Positions 43,175-55,398 of a DNA stretch of 64,000 nt are shown here, piece by piece. The stretch's first letter is position 1. The number at the start of each line of letters is the position of its first letter. A model generated the notes under the pieces. That model was given only the letters and a program-made list of their open reading frames with translations, did not search any database and was not told where the DNA came from. The translations under genes were made by a program, and so were the position numbers. This DNA is from Silene latifolia (Eukaryota; Streptophyta; Magnoliopsida; Caryophyllales; Caryophyllaceae): NCBI RefSeq assembly GCF_048544455.1, contig NC_133538.1, positions 450,443,311-450,507,310 on the forward strand, given 5' to 3'.

Positions 43175-45833
43175 TCGTAACACCCGTAAATTTTTAGTCT
43201 CAATTATTTAATTTTTAATTATGAGATTTAAATTTGTAATTCTTAATTTTTCGGTTTTTGTATAAATCGTTAATTATTTACGTTTTAAATCGATTTTCAG
43301 TCCAATTCCTTCACGGACCGACTTTTTATTTAAATGACATTTTTATAAGAAAAATAAGAAATTGATTTTGGTCCATTTATTTATGGACCGAGTAGTTGGA
43401 TTTTTAACGAGTTACTTGATAAGTTTGTTTTATTCTTTTTTTTTAAGCTTTAAGACAAATATTATTATCTCACTTTTTATCTTTTTACTACTAAAACTTG
43501 GAAGATATTTTTGGTTGTTATTACTCCTTGTGGCTGATTCTTGTAGAGGATATCAAGGATATTTTAGTGCACATTTTCTTATTTTATTCACTATTAAACT
43601 ATCCTCTTATTTACATATCAAGTATCTACCTTCATTTAAACTTTTATTCTAAGAAAAAATAATAATCCCTAAAACTACTCAAACCTGCCGTGAGATCTCA
43701 TCATCCATCACCAGTTTTTTTTTATCATTTTCTTGCTCCGAATCCTCCGTTCCTAGTCTTATTCTAAGGGTAATTGATTATCCTTTATGAGTTTTTGCTA
43801 AATTTTATTTTAGTTTAACAAACATGTGATTAATTCATATATCTAATATTTATTTTGAAGGTTATCAAGAGGACCCTTACAATACGTGTACCACATTCAG
43901 TCGGATAGCGATTAGAAGTAACTCCGACGTTACTAGATATTGCGTGGTGTATTTGTTGTAGTTACAAGTACTAGGAATTTTGATGATGATTATGAAATTA
44001 TTTTTCTGGAATAAATAATTGATTTTAAGATACCATGAATTTTCGTGGTAATTATTTTGGAGTTATACCAGTTATTTCAGATTTTATAGTGTTGATACGG
44101 TTTTTGCGATTATAGTGATGCTGAGCTATTTTAATTGGATTTAAAATACTAATTCAAATGTTTAATTCACGAAAATTTAGTATGTGGCATAGACATAGAG
44201 TATTAAGGTGTGTGTAAAATTTTAGATCCTGAAACCTTAATTTTGATTTTATATGTAATATAAAAGTTTTGGCAAAACCGTTTGTTAATTCTGCTGAATC
44301 TGATAGTCTGCTTGTAAAAATTATATCGCCAGTTTTTATTTTGAATCTGCAAAAATTTTGAACATATACTCTTGTTATTCTAAAACCTAGTCTGCATAAA
44401 AAATTTCATAAGTTTCCGATGTACAGTTTGCTCAGAATAAATTATTTGTGAACAGCTCGCATGTAATCTGTAATTCTGTCTTTTGCTCAAAGATTAGTTT
44501 GTTAAACATATTTCCGTTTTGATATAGTACCTAATATTTTTCCTACATAAATTTTCGGATGTCTAGTTATGTTTAGAATTTAACTTTCCCTTAAAATATT
44601 TTCTTAAAGTCCTTTGTGAACTGAAACATTCTGGGTTTCATTTTTTGTCAGCTTTTAGAAATGATTTTTTAGACCCCTGAGGCTTCCGTCTTTTAAAGTT
44701 GGTTATAAAATGAATGTAGTACTTAAGATCTATAGGAAACAATGAAATTTTGTTTTGCGTCATTTCAATTTTTGTGTATTTAATTATGAATTTTATAGTA
44801 TTGATGTTCTGTTTTATAAACTGTTTTAGGACTCTATCTTATTAAGGCCTAAATATTATATCTTTACTAAAGTTTTTTAAGACATTTGATGGTTTTAAGT
44901 TCTCAATGTAGTGACTTATTTAATTTAATATCCTTGAATTAATTTTATACTTTTGGAAGTGAAGTTTAAGCTTCCTGTTTGAAAAAATAAAAGTGTAGTT
45001 CACTTATGAACCTTTGAAATAATATACTTTGAATAAGATACTATCATTAGGATATTTTTTAAGTTTGGAATAATTAATGGAAGGGCAAATAATAATGAAT
45101 TAAGGTATACGGGTTCTTATACAGCTATATAATTGGGTATCCTTGTAGGAAGTACAAACTGTTGTAGAGTCATGTATATGTACTTAGACAAGGACTACGC
45201 ACTGCGTGGTAAGACGAGTTCTATTATAGTTTGTTGTGTAGTGAGTGGAGTTGGAGTTGGTCATTTTTGCGTGACATTGGCTTCCCGAAACTAGTGTAAG
45301 ATGTTGCGGTGTTAAGGAGTATAGCTAAAGTTACATTCTGGCCTGAACCTTTCATTTGAGGAATTTTGAGCATACGGCGTGTTTATTCTAAACTTGATAT
45401 TGGTAACTTATTTTCGTTACATATGTTTTGATATTTTTATCTATTTTTGATAGATTATCTGCTTCTGCAATATTTATATCATGTGATTTGGTTAGGAGAA
45501 CGTCGAGTTACTCCCCACTGATTGTGGCTGTTATGTTTATAACATGACACGTGCTAGTTTTGCTGGGGATTTCTGTGTGATCTAGCGAGTATTCGTTATG
45601 GATCCTTCTCTTTATGATTTTTTTTTGGAGTTTAGACATACTTTTTGAGGATTTTTATTTTAGCGCTTTTTAGAAAAGTGGCATTTCTATTTCACTAACC
45701 GTTTCGGTTTTTAACCTTGAAAATTTTAAACATCCTCGTTTTATCACGGTTAGAACTTTTGTCTTTGTGTTTTTAATCTCAAGTCAACAATGATTCTGCT
45801 ATTGTTTTGCACTAAATTTAGTAGGGGATTACA
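43175..45833 (+). repeat. 3' LTR of B
   Basis: 2659 bp, CGTAACACCCG to GGGGATTACA, directly followed by the TSD TGTTG. The purine-rich run GTCGGGGAGGT just before it (43165-43174) is the polypurine tract. Upstream 'TTTCGAGGACGAAAC' (43141-43155) is the kind of motif that precedes the 3' LTR in chromovirus relatives. Confidence 0.88.
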
Positions 45834-46380
45834 TGTTGAGTTTTGGTTTAAGTGTTCTGAAAAGCACAAAAGCATTCTAATTTTTGTGTGCTTAAGCAAC
45901 ACCTAACACTTACCATCACTCAAAAGCTACTTATTTTATTAATGGAATAAATTACTCTAAGGTGTACTCCTTGGATGATTACCTCCTCTATAAATAAGGA
46001 GCGTTTGTATCATTTATTACTTACGACTTTCAAAAGCATTTAATGAGAAAATCATGCAAATCATTTGTGAATTTAATGCTTTATTATTTGAGTATTTGCA
46101 AAATGTTTGGAAGTTTTAAGTCTTCAATTGTTTTCAAAAAGTTGTAAACCTCTAAGTATCAGTTCGCTGCACTAGGACATATCAGTTTGTTCCATGATCT
46201 CGTGTTTAAGTCTTAACCATAATCTCCTTGTTCATTAAGTGAACCCTTGAGATTCAAAGACTCCGTAATCCTGTGAGATAGAACACATAAACTCTACAAG
46301 TAGAGTAGCTTTAAGTTTGAGTGCAATCGGTGTAGATTGGGGAGTTATTTTCATTGTAAGGGTTTTGTTGATTGAGTGTA
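45834..46380 (+). repeat. Left part of the G LTR
   Basis: Begins with TGTTGAGTTTTGG directly at B's right TSD. It contains 'cctataaataagg' near 45990, a TATA-like box. It is cut at 46380 by element F and resumes at 53088. Confidence 0.6.
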
Positions 46381-47737
46381 TATAACACCCCCATACACCA
46401 AGGTGTCTTACCAAGACCACCCTAGCACATGGGGATGCTACCGTCTCGGCTGCCTGAGGTAAAGTATATCACAAGTGACCATAAAAGAAAAGTATTTAAA
46501 GTTCAACTATTTAACACTATACAACTATCAAACCAAAACCAAAACTAAAACAACTGTTCAAGCGGAAGACTAAAGACTCCAAAACAAGTGATGACTCCAT
46601 CCCAGCTAGATCCGGCGAGCTATGCAATGCACACTTGCTAATCAACTTCTCACCATCCCCCAAATGGATCACCACAGTTTTAAAAACATATAAACGGGGC
46701 CAGTCAACTGAATAATCAAGATAAGACATAAACAATACGCATCCAATCAATCCAAACACATTCCTCCAAACACCAGTTCATCACCAATCACCTGACTACA
46801 CATTAAAGTGTGTAGCCCTGCTAAAATACCCATCACAATATATATTCCACACCGCCAGTGGGGACGGCAGCCTTGCCACCTAAGCCACGCCCAAAACCGT
46901 AGAGCGAATAACCCAAGACTATTAATGTACACATCCCCCTTGTGACGGGAACCACAAGGGGCGGAACAAGGGCGTGAAGCCATTCCCGCAAATGACTCCA
47001 CTCAGCCAGGGCGGACCTCGCAAACCACGGATACACCAAGCAACCAATTCATAATACCAATACAATATGCCAAATTCCAAGATAAACAATTCTAAAAATA
47101 ATATTAATCAAGCCAACATTGCAATCACCACATCTTAAATTAATTATACAATCAACTGTGTAGGGAAAACCCTACCTTTTCGCAATCCGCTATAACTGCA
47201 GCCAAACATACAATTGTACAAGAGTACCATATCGTCACCTACAACATTAAACAACTACTACACATCATAAACCTATTTCTACCCAATACCCCCAAATAAC
47301 CCAAATTACGGTGTAAACAAACATTAACTATTTGACATAAAAACGAAATAGAAATCTTACCCAAACGATGACGATCTCAGAAATCTGACAACCCTAGCCT
47401 TGATTTGGTAGCAAAGGGAGAAGAGGATTGAACGTCGTTTTGTTTTTCTTTTGTGAAAGGTTTAGAAAAGTGAAAGTAAAAGTAAAAGAACTGTCGAAAG
47501 AACTTTAAATACCTCTCCTCGTTTTACTATCAAACCCGGCCGAAAAACCGTAAAACACGACTTACTCGGTCGAGTAACTAACGTACTTGATCGAGTACCG
47601 CCTACTCGATCGAGTTTCCCGTACTCGATCGAGTACCTATAAAGCAGAATGCACTCCAGAATCCGTCACTGACGTACTCGACAGAGTAAGTCGTACTCGA
47701 TAGAGTACCCAACAGCTCAAATATTTGAGGTATTACA
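46381..47737 (-). repeat. 3' LTR of F
   Basis: 1357 bp. Cluster at 47562-47707, TATA-like TATTTAAA on the minus strand at 47505-47511. The plus-strand CTTCCCTCCTTAAAAA just right of it (47740-47755) is the reverse of the polypurine tract, and GAACTTCGTCCTCGAAGTTC (47757-47776) is a perfect palindrome. Confidence 0.88.
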
Positions 47738-50700
47738 GTCTTCCCTCCTTAAAAATGAACTTCGTCCTCGAAGTTCAAACCCAACCTATAAACATGTACA
47801 CCTAACACTAACTCCACCAACTATGCCTACCTCCACAACGAGGCTCACTATATCGTATCAACTATAGCATAGCCTCTCGACACTAACTACATAATACTAC
47901 CTCCACAAATATCGCTAACTCCGTCTCACTAACATATTATCCACTAGCAAATCCAATATCAAGGCAATTCACCAAGCAAGATCAACCACCAAACGGAATG
48001 TTACATTCTACCACTCTTAAAATGAACTTTGTCCTCGAAGGTTACTAACACTCATAAACATCATACTACTGCAAGCACTGCCATGACCTTTAATAGTATC
48101 AACCACAACATAAATCCATCCTTTATTCTATACCAAGGCTCAAACTTCCAAATATACCGCAACATGTACAACCATCAAATTCACTTTGTCGCATCCTACT
48201 CCTCTTAAGATAAATATTACGTCCTCATAACCCACTAATACCATGTCAACGATAGCCGACTATAACCTCAACACCTACTACCATTCCTATATCCAGGGCT
48301 CTCTTTCTCTAACAGTTCTCATACCTCAAATCATTCTGCAAAATCCTCAGCATAACCACTACTTTAACTCTTCAACATTACTGCAAAACGACACACTTCG
48401 TTATATATGCACTTATCTCCACGATCATAACTCCCGATCCACTATTATTACACACACTCATATTAGCTTCTCAAGTTCTATTCTTTTATTATCGAAAACT
48501 CACCCATAACTTAACATGATACTAGTCCTAACACTCCGTACTTACTGTCCCAATCAAAGGTATAAAGCATCTGTAGTTTCCAGCTCAGTACAACACATGT
48601 TCCACAGATCACTTGTCACTACTATGTTAACCAAGGCCTCCTCTAATCCAAAATTAAAAGTACTCCAACAACCTCTCACAACTATGTCCCATCAACATAA
48701 TATCACTATACTACGACAACAACGAACACAAACGCAACTCTTTTCCATATCATACTCCACCCTCACTCCCAAGTCGAAACTAGTTAAAAACATCAATAAA
48801 AAAACAACGATCTACATGTCCAAAACGAAACTCACAGCCAATATCAGTAAACAAATCAATAATCTATATAACCGGTATATAATTTCAAAAGTTCATCACA
48901 TAACTATTACGCCTACTTCACCACAATCGATGACGGTATCGCAACACCGCCACCAACAGCCGCTCCGCACCGCGAAAGTACCCGCATCACAACACAAAGT
49001 AACGTGCCCGGATCGCCACCCGAGACACAACAACCACATCGATAGTCATCGCAACTTATACAATCCCATAAACACTTACTCAGTATAACTTCCTTGACAA
49101 GAAAAGTTCAATAAAACCGCTTTACTAGTTCACAACGCAACATATTACACGGAATAAACAGATAACAACTTTATGACTATCACATTACACCACTACTCGT
49201 GAGGTCAGAACCTCACACAAACACTTATACATATCAAAGACCCATAATCGAATCTAACTAGCCAATTTTGATCATGTAAGTTACCACTTGATAATGAGCA
49301 TCTCTCACCCTAAGATTAAACGCATATGCCCTACATAACTCATTCTCCCGTCGCATAAATACCATCACCTGACACATGTAACCATATCATTAATACCGAA
49401 CTACTAGCAACCGCCTCCTATAACCACATCTTATACTCCCTCACAACCATACATATCAATCCGGCCTCTACAAAATCAACCTCTTTAGAATGGCTAGCTT
49501 TCCTATTTATCATCACCCTTAAACACTAGTAACAACACCCCAACACCACCCCAACACCACCACTATTCGTATAACAAACCTCTTACACTCACCTCTAAAT
49601 ATAACAGCTCATTTCATATCTTCGGTTAACATCCCAAATAACGAACATCAAATCCATCAACAAAAATTACCTCAACATTCATTCCAATTCTATCTTTAGT
49701 TGTATCGTCACCTAACTGTCCACCAAAATTTCATATCGTGCAAATACTCTACCAACTTCTTACTCCATTAATTCCTCAAAACTCATGGCTAACATATCGT
49801 CTTGAAATTCCTATATAACTATTAACTCACACCCTCATGATAGTATCATACATCTCGACGATTCCTTACTTCCATATCGCATAACTCCGGTCAACATTCT
49901 CTTAGTTTACCCCCCTCGTTTTTTCCCTTTACACTCGACAAAATCAATTAAAAATTCAACTCCTTATTCCTACTACCTAACTCTTTAGTGCTACGGTTAC
50001 CTTCTCATTGCTCCGAAACTCAAATTCCATTAATGCATATCAGTACCTTCTCAATCTTTCTTACGATGGATCCTCTGTCATCATGCTACTCACTCACACT
50101 TGCCACCATTAGCTCCAAACAACCAACGGTTGCTCTTCAGTTAGTTGTATCTTCCTTTCGTATCTCTAGAAAACCAAAAATTCACCTCATACCGTTAATT
50201 GCTCAAAGAATTACACACTAGGCTCACCTCTTAATAATCCAAATTCCCAAACTTAGTCACTATCTACAAATCCACGTCGCGGCATAAGTCTATCTAAGTT
50301 CACTATATACCACTCTTCTCCATCCCTCTATAACGACCTTCCGTTACATATATTCTTAACCAACACAATCCTAACCATCTCCCTCCGTAAATCATTACAC
50401 ATCTCAAGTTGCCACTATTCACATCCCTCATTTCAATCATTTCATTCCCACATTCCTCAGACTTATCTACCCCTCTGAAATTGTACGATTATCACTACTC
50501 TACTTAAACCCACGACCATATCACCCACCATACCTCACCAAATGTGCTCATTGCCTCAATAAACTCAACAATCTTCCCTTGCTCTTCCCACTATCCATCA
50601 CAAACACGTATAATCCATGTCCTTTCCACCAAACTCATATCCATCATAAAGTGCTACTCCTTACATCATGAGATATAGTAACTTACGCATCAAGACCATC

Positions 50701-51698
50701 ACATATGTAAAATAATGCATAAAGAATCAAAACAACATCTTTGAAATAAATATGATATGCGACGAGGTCAAAAGATAAGCATGTGACTAAAAGAGGGGTT
50801 ACTAGATCGAGTACAGCCTACTCGATCGAGTAGGTGAAGAACAGAAGCACGCATAATAAAATACCAGGGCTACTCGATCGAGTACGGGGTACTCGGTCGA
50901 GTACAAAGAGGTGTACTCGATCGAGTAAAGTGTACTCGATCGAGTACTCTACGCAGTTCTCAGCACTGTCCATTGTTCGTAAAACTGTCGTATCTCACTC
51001 GTTTCTGGGTCATTTTGGGCGTGTGACCTATCGTTAGAATCGTAAGAGAACAAGCTATCACCTCCTAGTGGAATAACACTAATATCATATATGCATCTTA
51101 AATTATAACAGATTAAAGACAACTTCTCAATAATCGGACAACATAACTACTTGATTTTTTCTTCCAAACAACTTAAGCAACAACAAATCAAATAAAAGCG
51201 ACTCGATACTCGTAAAACCAGTATCCCTAACCACATGTTACTATCTACAAAATCCAAACAATAACATCCACCATGCTTATAAAATATTCAACTTATCAAT
51301 CATGTACTACCCGCATGCTTACTTAGTATAACTTCCAACACATATCAACATATATATAAGTATCATCATATCCTCCTAATATCACATGCTGCTAATATCA
51401 ACCAAACAATAAACATCAATCATCACTTAAACATATTCTGCATCATACTTCACATACTTCTATTATTCCATCCAAATTCAACCACAGACTTCATCCAACA
51501 CATATACTTTAAAGACAACAAATAATTAGTGATTCAATTACTCACCCATAGTAACTAGTTCAAAGTTGTAAGGGCAAGTTCGCGCCTTTAGGACATCTTC
51601 CAAGCATTTGCATTAGCTCCTAACAACTCCTACCCGGGTTCATTTTAACTTGACTCTCTACATTCATTAGGTTCATTGGTTACAAATTCCAAAATTGT
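47738..51698 (-). other. Non-coding interior of F
   Basis: The plus strand is poor in G (about one base in ten by eye in 47800-50700), made of A, C and T. That strand asymmetry keeps stop codons rare in a few plus-strand frames (for example 48516-49088) without any protein character. 'AACTTCGTCCTCGAAG' (47757-47773) and 'AACTTTGTCCTCGAAGG' (48026-48042) are near-repeats. The only D-like part is the leader with its palindromes, 50790-50950. Confidence 0.75.
50805..50948. repeat. ACTCGATCGAGT cluster in the leader of F
   Basis: Six units including ACTAGATCGAGT, three perfect ACTCGATCGAGT in a row interrupted by ACTCGGTCGAGT, then two further perfect copies. It corresponds in place to the leader cluster of D (22167-22436). 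Confidence 0.9.
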
Positions 51699-51711
51699 CG
51701 CTTTCATACCA
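51699..51711 (-). other. Primer-binding site of F, decayed
   Basis: Minus strand TGGTATGAAAGCG, two changes from TGGTATCAGAGCG. Confidence 0.75.
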
Positions 51712-51714
51712 CTT

Positions 51715-53087
51715 TGTAACACCCCCACACACCAGCCAAGACCACGCTAGCACATGGGGATGCTACCGTCTCGGTTGCCCAAGGTAAAGTATATTACAAG
51801 TGACCATAAAAGAACATTATTTAAAGTTTAACTGTTTGACACTATACAACTGGCAAACCAAAACCAAAACTAAAACAACTGTTCCAACGGAAGACTAAAG
51901 ACTCCAAAACAACTGATGACTCATCCCAGCTAGATCCTGCGAGATATCCAATGCACACCTGCTAATCAACTGCTCACCATCCCCCAAATAGATCACCACA
52001 GTTTTCAAAACATTTAAACGGGGTCAGTCAACTGAATAATTAAGATAAGAAATAAACAATACGCATCGAATCAATCCAAACACATTCCTCCAAACAACAG
52101 TTCATCACCAATCACCTGACTACACACTAAAGTGTGTAGCCCTGCCAGAATACCCATCGCAACAGATACTCCACACCGCCACTGGGGACCGCAACCTTGC
52201 CACCTAAGCCCCGCTCAAAACCGTAGAGCGTATAACCCATGACCATTAATGTACACATCCCCTTGTGACGGAAACCACAAGGGGCGGAACAAGGGCGTGA
52301 AGCGATTCCCGCAAATGACTCCACTCAGCCGAGGGCGCACCTCGCAAACCATAGATACCCCAAGTAATCTATTCACAATAGCAATACAATATGCTAAATT
52401 CCAAGATAAACAATTCCAACAATAATATTAATTAAGCCAACAATGCAATCACCACATCTTAATTTAATTATACAATCAACTGAGTATGGAAAACCCTACC
52501 TTTTCGCAATCCGCTATAACTGTCGCCAAACATACAATTGTACAAGAGTACCACATCGTCACCTACAATATTAAACAACAACTACACATCATAAACCGAT
52601 TTCTACCCAAAACCCCCAAATCACCAAAATTAGGGTTTAAACAAACATTAACTATTTGACATAAAAACGATATAGAAATCTTACCCAAACGATGACGATC
52701 ACAAAGGTATGACGATCTCAGAAATCCGACAACCCTAGCCTTGATTTGATAGCAAAGAGAGAACAGGATTGAACATCGTTTTGTTTTTCCTTTATGAAAG
52801 GTTTAGAAAAGTGAAAGTAAAAGTAAAAGAACTGTCGAAAGAACTTTAAATACCTCTCCTCGTTTTACAATCAAACCCGGCCGAAAAACCGTAAATTACG
52901 ACTTACTCGATCGAGTAACTAACGTACTCGATCGAGTACCGCCTACTCGATCGAGTAGATCGAGTTACCCGTACTCGATCGAGTACCTACAAAGCAGAAT
53001 GCACTCCATAATCCGTCACTGACTTACATGACAGAGTAAGTCCTACTCGATAGAGTACCCAACAACTCAAATATGTGAGGTATTACA
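51715..53087 (-). repeat. 5' LTR of F
   Basis: 1373 bp, TGTAACACCCCCAC to GAGGTATTACA. Cluster at 52905-53059 with the same unit order as D; TATA-like TATTTAAA at 52846-52852. Confidence 0.9.
52905..53059. repeat. ACTCGATCGAGT cluster in the F 5' LTR
   Basis: On the minus strand the order is ACTCTATCGAGT, a decayed CTGTC unit, then perfect units; 52 bp separate the last from the TATA-like box. One unit shows an extra partial copy (near 52950). Confidence 0.88.
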
Positions 53088-53431
53088 GTAAATTTCTTTA
53101 CAAGCAATAAAATAATGGTTGGACGTAGGCCTCAGAGTAAAGGCTGAACCAATTTTTAAAACATCGTCTTGTTTGTTTAATTAATTTTACGTTCTCTTAC
53201 TTTGCCATTTCTCGTTTAATATAGCTCCTAGTTCGGTGTCACAGTACTTCATACCATGACATAGACCTACTGTACCGTCTTGTAAACTTATAATCAATTA
53301 AGTTTCTCAAGTCTTGTACTCCAAATCTCTTTACTTGTGTTATCAATTGACCAAGTTAAGAGGAAATTTTTAAAAGATACACCTATTTCACCCCATCCCC
53401 CTCTTAGGTGTTTATCATTCCTAACTCTTCA
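53088..53431 (+). repeat. Right part of the G LTR
   Basis: Continues from 46380 after removal of F and ends at TCTTCA, two bases before the PBS. No clean TSD for F is visible at the two cut points (GTGTA and GTAAA). Confidence 0.6.
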
Positions 53432-53433
53432 AT

Positions 53434-53443
53434 TGGTATCAGA
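53434..53443 (+). other. Primer-binding site of G
   Basis: TGGTATCAGA, matching the initiator-Met PBS for ten bases. It sits between the LTR end and gag, as expected. Confidence 0.7.
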
Positions 53444-53492
53444 TACTCATGCTTTTAATATTGGTCAAATCCAAAGAGTTGATCCTATATAT

Positions 53493-54093
53493 ATGGACGA
53501 TTCAAAACAGACTAAGTATCTCATATTCAAGGGAGAGAACTATGCTTGGTGGAAACACCGCATGGAGCACTATGTCAAGGGTGCGAACTATGAGTGTTGG
53601 TTGATCAATCAAAACGGTCCACTTGCTATCACAGTCACTGATGCTAAGGGAACTAGTACTACAAAAAAGCAAGGACAAGTATGTCAAGGCAAATAATAGA
53701 AAAGTCGAAAAAAACTCTAAAGCCATGTTCATACTTCAATATGGCATTGGTGAGTCGGAGATTAAACGGATTTCCTGATGCACCTCGGCCAAAGAGATTT
53801 AGGACACCCTAAGCCTTGCTTATGAGGCAACGTCACAAGTTAAAAAGTATCGTGTCGATCTTCTCATGCAACAATATAAAATGTTTAACATGAAAAGAGA
53901 TGAGTCCATTAATAGTTTGTCTTCTCGTTTATCTAGTATTGTCAATGACCTCAAGAGTCTAGGTAGGGTTTTTGAACCCGAGGACCTAGTCCGTAAAATC
54001 CTTCGTAGCCTCACTGAAAAATGGCAATCGAAGGTTACGACTATTGATGAAGTAAAGGACCTATCTAAGCTACCCCTTAATGAACTAACCGGC
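53493..54093 (+). pseudogene. Ty1/copia gag (UBN2-like), broken and truncated
   Basis: Start M-D-D-S-K-Q, then F-K-G-E-N-Y-A-W-W-K-H-R-M near residue 12, the standard opening of copia gag of the SIRE lineage. A frameshift around 53690 and a stop near 53778 separate this from the next part (53820-54093), which holds A-Y-E-A-T-S-Q-V-K-K, Y-K-M-F-N-M-K-R-D-E-S and K-I-L-R-S-L, typical of the gag-polypeptide region that precedes the zinc knuckle. Homology stops at L-N-E-L-T-G near 54093, where the element is cut. No zinc knuckle or protease remains. Confidence 0.8.
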
Positions 54094-54175
54094 CTAAATT
54101 CCCTTTTCCGCTATATTGTCCTCCCTTCTTTATTTGACCTAATTTCAAGAAAACTATATATATACCGTCATAAAT

Positions 54176-55135
54176 TGTATTAGACACAATTTTAGACCTA
54201 GAATTTATTATGCTCTTTTATTAATCATTTCTTAATCAAGTTGTAATCTTTCCTTAATTAAACTTTAATTACTCTTCAAATTAGTGTCGATCTACTTTAG
54301 TTCTTTAGTTTACAATAGTTGTTTTGGGTTGTATTTGAAGACTAGAAGAAATTAATCTTCTTATATCTATCCAATCTTATTCCTTTCCTATTTGTTGGTA
54401 CAATTTCTCTCTTATTTTTATTTCCTTTCATTATTTTACATCTTTTATATCTTGTTTAATTGTTGTTTATTCATAGTTATCATGTTGTTTGTCATTATTT
54501 ACATGTTATTTCCTTTCATTGTTGATTTCTCCACTCTAAACATGTGTGAGTAGTCTTATCTAGGGTTTAGGGGGATCTTGGGCAATTAAAGGGGATGAAT
54601 TTGGGTTGTTAACACTTTGTTTTGGGTGATTAATTGGTCTTTTCTCTCATGCATATGACGTGTTTGTTGAATTGTTTAAATGAAAGTTTGAACTTTTCTT
54701 TGACATGTTTGGCCTATCTTGGTGCAAAAGCTATTGGAGGGTCTTTATGCCATGTTTGTGATGAGTTTGTCTTAACTAAGCGAAAGCTTCTTAGTAAACT
54801 TAAGGTGTCTAAGAAATTAGGCCTAAATCCTTGACCATTATCATCACCCACCTCCTTTTAAACCTTATTTCTTCCTCAATTTAACCAAGTGAACCCAAAG
54901 ACCCTAACTTTCCCTTCATTGATTAGAAACAACTTCATTTAGTTTAATTTTACTTCTTGTTTGCATCTTAATTCACAATCAATCAACCTTTAATCTCTTT
55001 GTTAGACTAAACTTAGACTTGAGCAAGCATAGTATAAACCCACTCCATCTTCATGTTCGACCCGATTTATACTACTTAAATTGGGTTACTTTATAAATTG
55101 TTTTTGATAAGGAAAGGACGACTAAACCTACATCA
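54176..55135 (+). repeat. 5' LTR of H (left edge approximate)
   Basis: Ends CTACATCA, like the C LTR end CACATCA, three bases before the PBS. The part 54530-54610 (GTGTGAGTAGTC, then GGGCAATTAAAGGGGATGAA) corresponds to the conserved stretch of the K and C LTRs. The left edge may lie anywhere between 54094 and about 54180; TGTATTAGACAC at 54176 is a candidate. Confidence 0.55.
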
Positions 55136-55138
55136 AAA

Positions 55139-55156
55139 TGGCATCGTTGACGGGGA
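55139..55156 (+). other. Primer-binding site of H (tRNA-Asp type, mutated)
   Basis: TGGCATCGTTGACGGGGA, three changes from TGGCGCCGTTGCCGGGGA. Confidence 0.7.
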
Positions 55157-55189
55157 TGGCTATAATACTACGGTTTTATGAGTCTTTGG

Positions 55190-55340
55190 GTACTCTATCG
55201 AGTAGGCCTTACTCTGTCGAGTAGGGTTGTGTTGCGTTTTAAAATAGTTTCTGACCTGTTAGGTACTCGATCGAGTAACGTAGATACTCGATCGAGTAAG
55301 GGGGCACTCGATCGAGTACCTTAGCTACTCGATCGAGTAG
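55190..55340. repeat. ACTCGATCGAGT cluster in J
   Basis: ACTCTATCGAGT, ACTCTGTCGAGT, then four ACTCGATCGAGT: the same order as in D. Confidence 0.9.
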
Positions 55341-55390
55341 CCGGTTTACGGGGAATGATTTGACGGGTTTTGCTAATAACGCGAGTTTGA

Positions 55391-55398
55391 TATAAAAG
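55391..55398 (+). promoter_or_regulatory. TATA box of J
   Basis: TATAAAAG, 52 bp after the last palindrome core (55327-55338). Confidence 0.6.

Larger units (their letters stand above)
15372..45833 (+). mobile_element. Element B: old Ty3/gypsy element with gag only, split by C
   Basis: LTRs at 15372-18040 and 43175-45833, TSD TGTTG at 15367-15371 and 45834-45838. Without the C insertion the element is about 7.7 kb. It has an initiator-Met PBS, gag, a zinc-knuckle region and a stub of protease, but no RT, RNase H or integrase. Its LTRs differ at roughly 10% of the positions I compared by eye in the first 215 bp, the highest of the LTR pairs compared, which fits its outer place in the nest. 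Confidence 0.88.
46381..53087 (-). mobile_element. Element F: coding-empty relative of D, in the G LTR
   Basis: LTRs at 46381-47737 and 51715-53087, minus orientation, with D-like ends (TGTAACACCCCC on plus), the same U3 palindrome cluster, a mutated initiator-Met PBS and a polypurine tract of D type. The 3977-bp interior holds no gag or pol similarity on either strand. LTR divergence is about 8% in the first 125 bp compared by eye. Its LTR and leader match the D pattern, so D-type proteins may have moved it. Confidence 0.88.
15367..54093 (+). mobile_element. Element G: SIRE-like Ty1/copia element, 5' part only, host of the nest
   Basis: Once B and F are removed, the pieces 45834-46380 and 53088-53431 make one LTR of about 890 bp that starts TGTTGAGTTTTGG. 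It is followed by an initiator-Met PBS and a copia gag. The element stops inside gag near 54093, where H-type DNA begins; protease, integrase, RT and the 3' LTR are absent. B's TSD is TGTTG, the first five bases of this LTR, so B entered exactly at G's left edge (15367-15371). Confidence 0.65.

Noticed and set aside
48516..49088. 190-codon open frame on the plus strand within F
   Set aside because: It results from the G-poor base composition, which makes stops rare. The translation is rich in S, T, Q, H and N, with no domain, and lies antisense to the element.
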